A DNA stretch of 64,000 nt, from the NCBI RefSeq assembly GCF_000429645.1, contig NZ_KE386933.1, forward strand, positions 667,362 to 731,361, given 5' to 3'. The notes beneath the pieces were generated by a model. It had not been told where the DNA came from. It worked only from the letters and a program-made list of their open reading frames with translations, and made no database searches. Below are positions 1 to 8,336 of this stretch, one piece after another. Source of the DNA: Niveispirillum irakense DSM 11586. GTDB taxonomy: Bacteria; Pseudomonadota; Alphaproteobacteria; Azospirillales; Azospirillaceae. Both the position numbers and the translations under genes were made by a program. Every line of letters starts with the position of its first letter. The first letter of the stretch is position 1.

Positions 1-276
1 CTGACACCCTATGTCGGTTTCGGCGTTGGCTGGACCCGACAGGAGGCGGACCGTGTCAATGCCACTTTCTCCAGCGATGTCCGGGGAGAGGTCTTTGCCT
101 ATCAGGGGATCATCGGGCTGAGCGTGCCTTTCACCAGCCGGCTTTCCTTCTTTGCTGATGGCCGCTATCTGCGGACGGGTGATTTCGCCGCCGCCGCGGC
201 GGATGAATTTGCCGCCCATAGCAATGTTCAGACCTGGAGCGCTTTGGCCGGTATCAGGTTCACGTTCGGCAAATAA
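1..276 (+). CDS. outer-membrane beta-barrel protein, C-terminal part
   Basis: The first frame is open from base 1 to a TAA at 274-276, so this is the last 91 residues of a gene that begins outside the window. The peptide alternates hydrophobic and polar residues and has typical barrel strands (PYVGFGVGWT near the start, FFADGRYLRTGDF in the middle). It ends in AGIRFTFGK, a terminal strand with aromatic residues as expected for an Omp25/OmpA-like small barrel inserted in the outer membrane. No peptidoglycan-binding domain follows. Substrate and partner are unknown. It converges with dinB on the opposite strand. Confidence 0.6.
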   Translation: MTPYVGFGVGWTRQEADRVNATFSSDVRGEVFAYQGIIGLSVPFTSRLSFFADGRYLRTGDFAAAAADEFAAHSNVQTWSALAGIRFTFGK

Positions 277-328
277 GCAGGCGTTCTCGAGTGGCTTCTG
301 CTGGTCGGCGGCCTGGACGCGCAGAAAT

Positions 329-1639
329 TCACTCTTCCTTTTTCGGTCGGCCGCCAAGGCCGCGGCCCTTCAGGATAGCGGCGCTGCCTAGTTTGGCGCG
401 CACCGTATCAATAGCGCGCTCCACCTTTGCGCGACGTTCCTGGTCTGGGTCGGCCAGGTCCGGCGGATCGGCGTCGCGCGCATCCACAAGATTATCGCAG
501 CCGATCCCCAGCAGGCGGAAAGGTCTGCCATCGGCCTCCCGCGCCAGCAGGTCGCGCCCATGGCGGAAGATGCGGTCGGCCAGGACCGTGGGGGTGGATA
601 AACGTTGTGACCGGCTGATCAGTTTGAAATCCGCCGTCTTCAGTTTCAGGACCACGGTATGGCCCGCCAGATCGGCTTCCTTCAACCGCCGGGAGACGGT
701 TTCCGCCAGGGGCCACAGCGCCTTTTCCAAGGCATCGCGCGCGGCGATATCCTCGTTAAAGGTGGTTTCCGCCGAGATGCTTTTGGTCGGGCTGTTCGGC
801 GTGACGATGCGATCATCCTCCCCGCGGGAGAATTTGGCCAGCCGCAGCCCGATACTGCCATAGCGGGCGACCAGTTGCTTCACCTCCATCTCCCGCAACT
901 GGCCAATGGTGCGGATGCCGTCAGCCTCCAGCTTTTGCTGCAAGGCCCGCCCTACGCCCCAGATCATGCCAACCGGGCGGGGCCCCAGGAAGGACAGGGC
1001 CTCTGCCTGGCCGATGACGGCAAACCCGCGCGGCTTGTCCAGATCGCTGGCCACCTTGGCGAGAAATTTATTGTAGCTCAGCCCGATGGAGGCCGTGATC
1101 CCCACCTCCTGCTCAATCCGGCGTACCAGCAGGGCCAATGTGCGCGCCGGACTGCCGCCATGCAGAAGGGCAGTGCCGGACAGGTCCAGAAACGCCTCGT
1201 CGATGGAAAGCGGCTCCACCAGGGGCGTGGTCTCCTCCATCATCCGCCTTACGCGATGTCCCACCTCGGCATAGCGGCGCATGTCGGGCTTGATCACCAC
1301 AGCCTGGGGGCAGAGCTTCAAAGCCTTGAACATCGGCATGGCGGAACGCACGCCATAAAGCCGCGCGACATAACAGCAGGCCGATACCACGCCGCGTTTG
1401 CCGCCGCCCACAATGACCGGCTGGTCCGCCAGTTCCGGCCGGTCGCATTTCTCCACGCTGGCATAAAAGGCATCGCAGTCGATATGGGCGACGCTGAGCC
1501 GGTGCAACTCGGCATGCGCGATCATGCGCACCGACCGACAGGCACGGCAGCGGCGTGCCGGCACCTGCATCGTGCCGCAATCGCGGCACAAAGCGGTGTT
1601 TTCAGCATCGAAAGGATCAGGAGAAGGGGCTATGGGCAC
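329..1639 (-). CDS. dinB: DNA polymerase IV (Y-family translesion polymerase)
   Basis: 436 residues. An N-terminal four-cysteine ribbon (C18, C21, C31, C34) precedes the polymerase, an extension seen in many alphaproteobacterial DinB proteins. The Y-family palm follows, with [12 protein letters not shown] (metal ligand D54) and [11 protein letters not shown] (D147, E148). The helix-hairpin-helix and little-finger regions fill the rest. The enzyme copies damaged templates with low fidelity and normally contacts the beta clamp. The GC-rich C-terminus (LGGRPKKEE) has no obvious clamp box that I can identify with certainty. The gene stands alone, facing away from divK; I saw no clear LexA box in the short upstream region. 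Confidence 0.93.
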   Translation of the reverse strand: MPIAPSPDPFDAENTALCRDCGTMQVPARRCRACRSVRMIAHAELHRLSVAHIDCDAFYASVEKCDRPELADQPVIVGGGKRGVVSACCYVARLYGVRSAMPMFKALKLCPQAVVIKPDMRRYAEVGHRVRRMMEETTPLVEPLSIDEAFLDLSGTALLHGGSPARTLALLVRRIEQEVGITASIGLSYNKFLAKVASDLDKPRGFAVIGQAEALSFLGPRPVGMIWGVGRALQQKLEADGIRTIGQLREMEVKQLVARYGSIGLRLAKFSRGEDDRIVTPNSPTKSISAETTFNEDIAARDALEKALWPLAETVSRRLKEADLAGHTVVLKLKTADFKLISRSQRLSTPTVLADRIFRHGRDLLAREADGRPFRLLGIGCDNLVDARDADPPDLADPDQERRAKVERAIDTVRAKLGSAAILKGRGLGGRPKKEE

Positions 1640-1769
1640 GGTATGGTAACGGATGGTTAACGGTTGGGCCGGGATAATCCTTTTTCGTAAAGATAACTTT
1701 CCCTACCCTTTCCCCCTGGCCTGCCGGTAGAAAAACCATCGTCGAATGCCGGGAATTGGAGCGGTTCTG
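1640..1769. promoter_or_regulatory. divergent dinB/divK upstream region
   Basis: 130 bases between divergent genes. An AT-rich stretch TTTTTCGTAAAGATAACTTTCC (about 1680) could hold a divK promoter. No LexA box (CTGT-N8-ACAG) is evident. Confidence 0.35.
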
Positions 1770-2195
1770 ATGGATATGGACATGGCCGACGGCATAGAAG
1801 GTGGCCCCCTGACCGCAATTGAGGGCGCGCCGCGCGCGCCTTGCGTGCTGATCGTGGAGGATAACGAGCTTAACATGAAGCTCTTCCATGATCTGCTGGA
1901 AGCCCATGGCTATGATACGATCCAGACCCGCGACGGCATGGATGCGCTGCGGTTGGCGCGCAAGCACCGGCCAGATCTGATTCTCATGGATATACAGCTT
2001 CCAGAGGTATCAGGCCTTGAGGTTACCAAGTGGTTGAAGGAAGATGACGAATTGCGGGCGATCCCCGTTGTCGCTGTCACGGCTTTCGCCATGAAGGGTG
2101 ATGAGGAAAAAATTCGTGAGGGCGGGTGCGAAGATTATATTGCCAAGCCGATTTCGGTGGCAAAATTCCTGCAAACGGTACAACGGTTCATTTGA
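1770..2195 (+). CDS. divK: single-domain response regulator DivK
   Basis: A CheY-like receiver with no output domain. Acidic pocket residues lie in VEDNELNMK, the phosphoacceptor is D74 in LILMDIQLP, the conserved Thr is in [12 protein letters not shown] and the Lys is in YIAKPIS. In Caulobacter, DivK is phosphorylated by DivJ/PleC and controls the CtrA pathway through DivL. The start at 1770 is chosen because GGAG lies 8 bases upstream; it gives 141 residues, about 20 longer at the N-terminus than usual DivK. An in-frame ATG at 1746 would lengthen it further. PleD follows 36 bases downstream, the usual divK-pleD pairing, so co-transcription is likely. Confidence 0.92.
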   Translation: MDMDMADGIEGGPLTAIEGAPRAPCVLIVEDNELNMKLFHDLLEAHGYDTIQTRDGMDALRLARKHRPDLILMDIQLPEVSGLEVTKWLKEDDELRAIPVVAVTAFAMKGDEEKIREGGCEDYIAKPISVAKFLQTVQRFI

Positions 2196-2231
2196 CAGGC
2201 CCGTATGACGGGCTGCCAGAAATAGGAAACC

Positions 2232-3632
2232 ATGTCGGCTCGGGTTCTTGTTGTCGATGACGTGCTGCCCAACGTGAAACTCCTCGCGGCCAAGCTGACG
2301 CGGGAATATTTCGACGTGGTGACGGCCAATAGCGGCCCAGAGGCGCTGGAGCGCGTCAAAGCGCAACAACCCGATATCATCCTGCTGGATGTGATGATGC
2401 CCGGCATGGATGGTTTTGAGGTGTGTGAGCGGATTCGCTCCGATCCCGCAACCATGCATATCCCTGTCGTCATGGTGACCGCGCTTTCCGATGTCAGTGA
2501 TCGTGTCCGCGGGCTGGAGGCGGGGGCCGACGATTTCCTGACCAAGCCGGTCAATGACGTGGCTCTGTTCGCCCGTGTCCGGTCGCTGGTCCGACTGAAG
2601 ATGATGATGGATGAGTGGCGGCTGCGCGAAAGCACATCCGGTCAGCTTGGCATGCTGGTATCCACCGACTCGGTCCAGACGCAGACCTCTGAAGGGGCCC
2701 GCGTTCTGGTGGTGGAGGATAGCAGCATCGATCTCGACAAGATCGGGGAGACCTTGTCGCGGGACCGCGACCATGTCGTCGCTGCCGATAATTGTGCCGC
2801 CGGGCTGGAACTGGCGCTGGGGCAGGAATTTGAGCTGATCATCGTCAGTCTTACCCTGATGCGCGAGGATGGGTTGCGCCTCTGCTCCCAGTTGCGCAGC
2901 CATGAGCAGACGCGCCAGATCCCCATCCTGCTGCTGGCGGATGAAACGGACATGGACCGTGTCGCCAAGGGGCTGGAACTGGGCGCCAATGATTATCTGA
3001 TCAAGCCCATCGACCGTAATGAGCTGCTGGCCCGTGCCCGCACCCAGGTCCGCCGCAAGCGCTATCAGGACCGGCTGCGCGCCAATTATGAGCAGAGCCT
3101 GTCCATGGCGCTGACGGACAGCCTGACCGGGCTGTTCAACCGCCGCTATCTTTCCGCCCATCTGCCGCGCCTGCTGGATCGCAGCGGCGGCAACGCCAAG
3201 CCCGTGGCGACCTTGCTGTTCGATATCGACCATTTCAAAGTGGTCAATGACAGTTGGGGCCATGGTGTCGGTGACGAGGTGTTGAAGGAAGTCGCCACCC
3301 GCGCCAGCCGCAATCTGCGCAATTTCGACCTTGTCGCCCGGCTGGGGGGCGAGGAATTTGTTGTGATCATGCCGGATACCGATCTGGCCCAGGCCATGAT
3401 GGTGGCGGAACGGTTGCGCCGCCGGATCGGGAACGAGCCCTTCACCGTCAACGCCCCGGTCGGTAATATCAGTGTTACCATCTCCATCGGTGTGGCGGTG
3501 GCCGATGGCAGCCCCACCGATGATGGCAAGCCAGAAAGCGGGGAGCAGTTGCTGCGCCGCGCCGATACCGCGCTTTACAAGGCCAAACGGGCCGGCCGCA
3601 ACCGTGTGGTGGCGGATGGCGAGGAACCGTGA
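2232..3632 (+). CDS. pleD: diguanylate cyclase response regulator PleD
   Basis: 466 residues with two receiver domains and a GGDEF domain. The first receiver has phosphoacceptor D53 (LLDVMMPGMDGFE). In the second, the equivalent position is Ser (IIVSLTLM), as expected for the adaptor receiver that only supports dimerisation. The cyclase active site reads GGEEF. RNFD lies five residues before it and matches the RxxD inhibitory site, so product feedback by c-di-GMP is likely. The protein makes c-di-GMP from two GTP and, in Caulobacter, drives the swarmer-to-stalked transition at the cell pole. SD-like AGGAAA precedes the ATG. It lies directly behind divK. Confidence 0.94.
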   Translation: MSARVLVVDDVLPNVKLLAAKLTREYFDVVTANSGPEALERVKAQQPDIILLDVMMPGMDGFEVCERIRSDPATMHIPVVMVTALSDVSDRVRGLEAGADDFLTKPVNDVALFARVRSLVRLKMMMDEWRLRESTSGQLGMLVSTDSVQTQTSEGARVLVVEDSSIDLDKIGETLSRDRDHVVAADNCAAGLELALGQEFELIIVSLTLMREDGLRLCSQLRSHEQTRQIPILLLADETDMDRVAKGLELGANDYLIKPIDRNELLARARTQVRRKRYQDRLRANYEQSLSMALTDSLTGLFNRRYLSAHLPRLLDRSGGNAKPVATLLFDIDHFKVVNDSWGHGVGDEVLKEVATRASRNLRNFDLVARLGGEEFVVIMPDTDLAQAMMVAERLRRRIGNEPFTVNAPVGNISVTISIGVAVADGSPTDDGKPESGEQLLRRADTALYKAKRAGRNRVVADGEEP

Positions 3633-3742
3633 GTTCTGCTGACCGGTCTTTTGTCGGTGACCGGCAATCATGGGCCGGTCGCGCTGTTTGTTGGTGACCA
3701 CCTGCCCGGGTGGTGACGGGTCCACAAAAATCACGGGGCGTA

Positions 3743-4501
3743 ATGCTTGAAGAAATCCTGCTGTTCATGGCCATCGGTTTCGCCGCCCAGATGGTGGATG
3801 GCGCAATCGGCATGGCCTATGGGGTCACTGCCAGCAGTGTTATGATGTCCATGGGGGTACCGCCATCAACCGCCAGCGCATCGGTCCATGTGGCGGAGAT
3901 GTTCACTACCGGTGCGTCCGGATTCGCCCATTGGCGTGCCCGTAATATCCGGCCGGAACTGGTGTGGCGGCTGGCCCTGCCCGGTATGCTGGGGGGCGCG
4001 TTGGGCGCCTATCTGCTGACCGAGATCGACGGCCACATCATCCAGCCTTTCATTTCGATTTATCTGTTGGCGATTGGTGGCCTGATTCTCTGGAAGGCGC
4101 TGCATCCGCGCCTGCCGCGTCCGGATATGGCCCCCAACCGGGTGCGGGCGCTGGGCGTGACTGGCGGCTTTCTGGATGCGATTGGCGGCGGCGGCTGGGG
4201 GCCCATGGTGGCCAGCACCCTGATTGGTGCCGGTACCACCCCCCGCTATGCCATCGGCTCCACCAATCTGGCGGAATTTTTCGTCACCCTCACCATCTCC
4301 GCCACCTTCGTGGCGACCATCGGCCTTCATCTCTGGCCGGCGATCTTAGGCCTTGTGCTGGGTGGAGTGATCGCCGCGCCTTTTGCTGCCATGGTGACAC
4401 AGCGCCTGCCGGACAAGCCGATGATGATCCTGGTGGCCGTCATCATCATGTTGCTCAGCCTGCGCAATCTGGTAGAGGCGCTGGACAAGATGATGGGGTG
4501 A
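3743..4501 (+). CDS. TauE/SafE-family permease (sulfite exporter family)
   Basis: 252 residues, strongly hydrophobic, with about eight predicted membrane segments in two similar halves. Family signatures are GFAAQMVDGAIGMAYG near the N-terminus and GGFLDAIGGGGWGPMVAS in the middle. The family moves sulfur-containing or other organic anions across the inner membrane; the substrate here is unknown. I use the ATG at 3743, after CACGGGG; a GTG at 3710 would add eleven residues. The gene ends in a bidirectional terminator shared with the convergent mlaA-like gene. Confidence 0.85.
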   Translation: MLEEILLFMAIGFAAQMVDGAIGMAYGVTASSVMMSMGVPPSTASASVHVAEMFTTGASGFAHWRARNIRPELVWRLALPGMLGGALGAYLLTEIDGHIIQPFISIYLLAIGGLILWKALHPRLPRPDMAPNRVRALGVTGGFLDAIGGGGWGPMVASTLIGAGTTPRYAIGSTNLAEFFVTLTISATFVATIGLHLWPAILGLVLGGVIAAPFAAMVTQRLPDKPMMILVAVIIMLLSLRNLVEALDKMMG

Positions 4502-4546
4502 GGGCACGTCCGCGAACATTGGCTGCGTGGGGTTCAAGCCACCCAT

Positions 4547-4580
4547 AAAAAACCCCGCCGGCGGTGCTGGCGGGGTTTTT
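4547..4580. terminator. bidirectional rho-independent terminator
   Basis: CCCCGCC (4553-4559) pairs with GGCGGGG (4569-4575), flanked by an A run on the left and a T run on the right, so it can end both the permease gene and the convergent mlaA-like gene. Confidence 0.9.
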
Positions 4581-4599
4581 ATGGGGCGTGCCGGCAAGG

Positions 4600-5400
4600 T
4601 CAGTCGTAATCCGGAATGTCCGGCATCTGGCTGACATCGGGCGCCCCATCCCGGATCCAGCCATCACGGCGCTGGCGGTAGAGGGAGCGCATGGAGGCGT
4701 AATAGTCGAAGCTGTTGCGCTTGATATCGTCCAGCGCATCGATGTAGCTGGCGCGTGTATCCACCGCATAAAGGCCGGCGCGGGTATAGCTGATCCAGTC
4801 ACGGTCGGTATTGCTGGCATAGTTCGATACTGGATCGGCAAAGAACTCACCCGCCGTACCGAAGGCATCGCGCACGGAGGAGGAGCCAAGAACCGGCAAC
4901 ACCAGATAAGGCCCTTCCGGCAGGCCCCAGACGGCCAGCGTCTGGTCCAGGCTCTCATATTCGTACGGAATGCCGTTTTCCGCCGCGACATCCACCAGCC
5001 CGACGATACCAACCGTGCTGTTGATGACGAAGCGCTTGATCACATCCCCAGCGCCCTTGGTATCCCCCTGCAGAAGCTGGTTGGTGAAGTCCAGCGGCGA
5101 GCGGAGATTGCGCAGCACATTGCGGATACCGGTCTGGGCCGGATCGGGCAGGACAGCGCGGTAAACCTCTGCCGCCGGGCGCAGCAGAATATAATCGACC
5201 CCTTCATTGAACCAGAAGATGCCGCGATTGAACGGCTCCAGCGGGTCATTGGCGGAATCGGCCTGGCGTTGAGCCTGGGCTATCTGGTTGTCTGTGCTTT
5301 GGGCGTGCGATACGACCGGCGCAGACGTTGCCAGCACAGCCGCCAGCAATGCGGCAAGGCCGCTGCGGCGCAGCGCGGTGTCTGTCAAGGGGCGGGCCAT
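4600..5400 (-). CDS. mlaA: MlaA (VacJ) family outer-membrane lipid asymmetry protein
   Basis: 266 residues. The MlaA core is clear: NDPLEPFNRGIFWFNEGVDY, the LRSPLDFTNQLLQGD segment, a motif around ESLDQTLAVWGLPEGPYLVLP and the FGTAGEFFADPVS loop. MlaA removes misplaced phospholipids from the outer leaflet of the outer membrane and passes them to MlaC. The N-terminus is a signal peptide with a probable signal peptidase I site after A33 (SHA). There is no lipobox cysteine, so unlike E. coli MlaA it is probably not a lipoprotein. No other mla gene is adjacent. It converges on the permease gene through a shared terminator. Confidence 0.9.
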   Translation of the reverse strand: MARPLTDTALRRSGLAALLAAVLATSAPVVSHAQSTDNQIAQAQRQADSANDPLEPFNRGIFWFNEGVDYILLRPAAEVYRAVLPDPAQTGIRNVLRNLRSPLDFTNQLLQGDTKGAGDVIKRFVINSTVGIVGLVDVAAENGIPYEYESLDQTLAVWGLPEGPYLVLPVLGSSSVRDAFGTAGEFFADPVSNYASNTDRDWISYTRAGLYAVDTRASYIDALDDIKRNSFDYYASMRSLYRQRRDGWIRDGAPDVSQMPDIPDYD

Positions 5401-5647
5401 GGGGTGCCTTCAGCAATAGGACGTGTCAGGGGAGTTTAACCATGCGTGATGCGACGGTTAAACCAACAATTAGGTCAGGTACGGGCGCCGCAAAGTGATA
5501 GTAGTCACAGTCGGTAATGCCAGTGCGATGGTTGCAAACGTTCCATGTCCCCAAGGATGGCCTAGCCCTTGGCCGCGTCGGCTGCTACATGGGGCGCTAT
5601 TGTTCGCCGCTTATGCCCGGCGGTCCCTTTTTTGAACTGCATGCGGA
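5401..5647. other. divergent upstream region of mlaA and the flippase gene
   Basis: 247 non-coding bases. Holds promoters for both; I see no strong repeat. Contains AACCAACAATTAGGTCAG (about 5462) as the most AT-rich part. Confidence 0.3.
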
Positions 5648-7024
5648 ATGACCGCCCCTGACCCCGAGGCCGGTGTGACGAAGCCGGCAAATCGATTCGG
5701 CTGGTTTGCCGACGACAAGATGCGCCGCCTGTTCGGCAATGCCGGCATTCTGCTGGGCGGCAAGACGGTGAATGCCATTGCCGGTCTGGCTGGGCTGGCG
5801 ATTGCTGCCCGCGCGCTGGGTGTTGAACAGTTTGGCGTGCTGGTATTGATCCACACATTCACCCAGGCCATTGGTGAGATCGCCAAGTTCCAGTCCTGGC
5901 AGGCGGTGCTGCGCTATGGCACGCCGGCCCTGGCCGAGGGACGCAAGGGTGATTTTCAGCGTCTGCTGCGCTTCACCATCTTTCTGGATGGCGGCAGTGC
6001 CGTGGTCGGCATGTTCCTGTCGGTGCTGGTGGCCTGGGTGGCCGGCCCGCATTTCGACTGGCCAGCGGACCAGATGCCCGCGGCGCTGATCTATGTCACC
6101 TCTGTCCTGTTCATGGTGCAGGCGACGCCCACCGGCGTGCTGCGCCTGATCGACCGATTCGACATCCAATCCATACAAAGCACGCTGGGCGCCATCATCC
6201 GGATGGTGGGCGGTGGCATTGTCTGGGCCGTGGGTGGCGGGATGGTCGGTTTCCTGATCGCCTGGTATGTCGCCACGGCCGTAGCCGGCATCTATCTGGT
6301 CTGGGCTGGCTGGCGGGAACTGGGCAAGCGCGGCCTGCTGGACGGGTTTACCTGGCGTGGCGATGGCGGCTCCCTGACGCGGGGCTTCGATGATATCTGG
6401 CGATTCGTCTGGTCTACCAACCTCTCTTCCACCCTGGAACTGGCCTATACCCATGTTGGCACGCTGGCCGTGGGCTGGATGCTGGGGCCGAAGGATGCGG
6501 CCCTGTTCCGCATCGCCCGCCAGTTGGGCGAAGCGCTGGCCAAGCCGGCCAAGCTGCTGATCCCGGCGATATATCCGGAACTGGCGCGCATGACGGCGGC
6601 GGGGGAGCATAAGGCCATGCATGCGCTGGTGATGCGGTCCGCCACCCTGGCAGGCGCCGGTGCCATGCTGGCGCTGGTCATCTGCTGGGTGCTGGGGGAA
6701 TTCGCCCTGCGGGTCATTATCGGGCCGGAATTTGTCGATGCTTTCCCGGTCATGATGTGGCTGGTGGCGGCGGCGGTGCTGGGCATCTGGTCCTTCCCGC
6801 TGGAGCCGGTGCTGGTATCGGGCGGGGAGGCGCATACGGCGCTGAAGGTCCGGATATGGACCACCATCGCCTATATGCCGGTGCTGCTGTTCTGCATCGA
6901 CCAATATGGGCTGATCGGGGCGGGCTGGGCGCGCATGTTCTCCGCCTTCCTGGTACTGGTGGCTTTTCTGGTTCCTGTGCTGCGCTGGTTCCGCCAGCGC
7001 ATGGATAATAAGACGGGGGGCTGA
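5648..7024 (+). CDS. Wzx-like polysaccharide/lipid flippase (MATE/MOP superfamily)
   Basis: 458 residues with about twelve hydrophobic helices. The order of segments and a conserved GLAGLAIAARALGVEQFG region near the N-terminus fit the oligosaccharide flippase (polysaccharide_synt) family, which flips lipid-linked glycans or lipids across the inner membrane. The stop overlaps the next ATG (TGATG), so it is translationally coupled to the TagF-like gene. Position at the edge of the sphingolipid locus suggests it handles a decorated lipid, but that is inference; it could equally serve a surface polysaccharide. Confidence 0.78.
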   Translation: MTAPDPEAGVTKPANRFGWFADDKMRRLFGNAGILLGGKTVNAIAGLAGLAIAARALGVEQFGVLVLIHTFTQAIGEIAKFQSWQAVLRYGTPALAEGRKGDFQRLLRFTIFLDGGSAVVGMFLSVLVAWVAGPHFDWPADQMPAALIYVTSVLFMVQATPTGVLRLIDRFDIQSIQSTLGAIIRMVGGGIVWAVGGGMVGFLIAWYVATAVAGIYLVWAGWRELGKRGLLDGFTWRGDGGSLTRGFDDIWRFVWSTNLSSTLELAYTHVGTLAVGWMLGPKDAALFRIARQLGEALAKPAKLLIPAIYPELARMTAAGEHKAMHALVMRSATLAGAGAMLALVICWVLGEFALRVIIGPEFVDAFPVMMWLVAAAVLGIWSFPLEPVLVSGGEAHTALKVRIWTTIAYMPVLLFCIDQYGLIGAGWARMFSAFLVLVAFLVPVLRWFRQRMDNKTGG

Positions 7025-8151
7025 TGCGGGTCGGGTTCCTTTACATCACCCAGTTCCACCAGATCCTGCACAGCCTGCCGACGGCGCTGGAGCTTTCCAT
7101 CCTGCGGCCCGATTTCAAGGTGGAGATCTGGGGTGCCACGGCCGGGCATCTGGAATTCATCCAGCGGCTGGTGCCGCTTTATCCGGGCGCCAAGGTGGAA
7201 TATCACCTTCTGCGCCAGCCCTGGCCAATGCGGCTTTATCAGCGTTACGCCATCCAGAATGTCCCGCCCAAGGTGGTGACCCTGTTCCATAACCGGCGCC
7301 GATTGAATGAGTTGGATGCGCTGGTGGTGCCGGACAAGACCAGCCTGATCCTGCGCCGCATGGGCTGTACCCACCCGCTGTTCATCAATACCGAACATGG
7401 GGCTGGCGACCGGGACGTGACCTTCGACCCCCGCGTCGCCCAGTTCGATTTCAACCTGTTGCCTAGCCCCAAGACAGCGGCACGCCTGCTGGCCGATGGC
7501 TATCTGAAGCCGGGCCAGTATGCCGTCGGCGCCTATGCCAAGTTCGACATTGTGCGCCGGATGCATGCGGGGCGGCCGCCGCTTTTCGCCAATGGCCGAC
7601 CGACCGTGCTGTACAATCCGCATTTTCTGCAGCGCCTGTCCTCCTGGCACCGCTGGGGATGTGACGTGCTGCGGGCCTTTGCGGCGCAGGATCGGTATAA
7701 TCTGGTCTTCGCGCCCCATGTCCGGCTGTTTGATCCTCCCACGCCGGCCAAGCTGGCGGATTTCCAGTCCTTCGCCGAGGTGCCGCACCTGATGATCGAT
7801 CTGGGGAGCGAGCGGAGCGTGGATATGAGCTACACGCTGGGCGCCGATCTCTACCTTGGTGATGTCAGCAGTCAGGTCTATGAATTCCTGATGCAGCCGC
7901 GCCCTTGCCTGTTTCTCAACGCCCATGGGGTGAATTGGCACCCGGACAGTTGCTATGCCTTCTGGAAATTGGGGCCTGTGCTGGATGGAGTGGCGGGGTT
8001 GATGGCAGGGGTGGATGAGGCCTTTGCCCGCCATGGCGATTTTCTGCCCATTCAGCGGCAGGCGCTGGCCGCCAATTTCGATCTCTCAATCGCCGATCCG
8101 GGCCGCCACAATGCCGCCTTGTTGGCCGATTATCTGCTGTCCCGTAAGTGA
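7024..8151 (+). CDS. CDP-glycerol glycerophosphotransferase-like (TagB/TagF-type) transferase
   Basis: 375 residues. The C-terminal half resembles TagF-type transferases: VLYNPHF, then FAPHVRLFD, then the GADLYLGDVSSQVYEF signature in the place of the family's SDYSS motif, followed by PCLFLNAH. These enzymes have a GT-B fold and transfer polyol phosphates from CDP-polyols, or sugars in divergent members. No membrane helix is visible. It overlaps the flippase stop by one base, so the two are a unit. A role in decorating the head group of a sphingolipid is plausible from position only; the donor is unknown. Confidence 0.62.
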   Translation: MRVGFLYITQFHQILHSLPTALELSILRPDFKVEIWGATAGHLEFIQRLVPLYPGAKVEYHLLRQPWPMRLYQRYAIQNVPPKVVTLFHNRRRLNELDALVVPDKTSLILRRMGCTHPLFINTEHGAGDRDVTFDPRVAQFDFNLLPSPKTAARLLADGYLKPGQYAVGAYAKFDIVRRMHAGRPPLFANGRPTVLYNPHFLQRLSSWHRWGCDVLRAFAAQDRYNLVFAPHVRLFDPPTPAKLADFQSFAEVPHLMIDLGSERSVDMSYTLGADLYLGDVSSQVYEFLMQPRPCLFLNAHGVNWHPDSCYAFWKLGPVLDGVAGLMAGVDEAFARHGDFLPIQRQALAANFDLSIADPGRHNAALLADYLLSRK

Positions 8152-8336
8152 CATGGCTCTTTAACGGGGCGCTTAGACGCGCTGGCGCATTGCCCCGAAC
8201 CTGTCCGTCTGGTATGAGCGCGCATCATTGTGGCGTTGAAGCCGCGATGCGGCTGCCTGCGCGCGCCTCGGAACAGCTTTCATTCTACCAGAGCGGGCGG
8301 GTCGCCTCCCCGTTTGAGCATTCGGAATAGTTCGCC

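Noticed and set aside
2010..3734. 574-residue antisense frame over pleD
   Set aside because: Shadow of the GC-rich pleD codons; rich in His, Gln and Arg with no recognisable motif.
5597..6904. 435-residue antisense frame over the flippase
   Set aside because: His/Gln/Arg-rich composition typical of antisense GC-rich sequence; no start signal.
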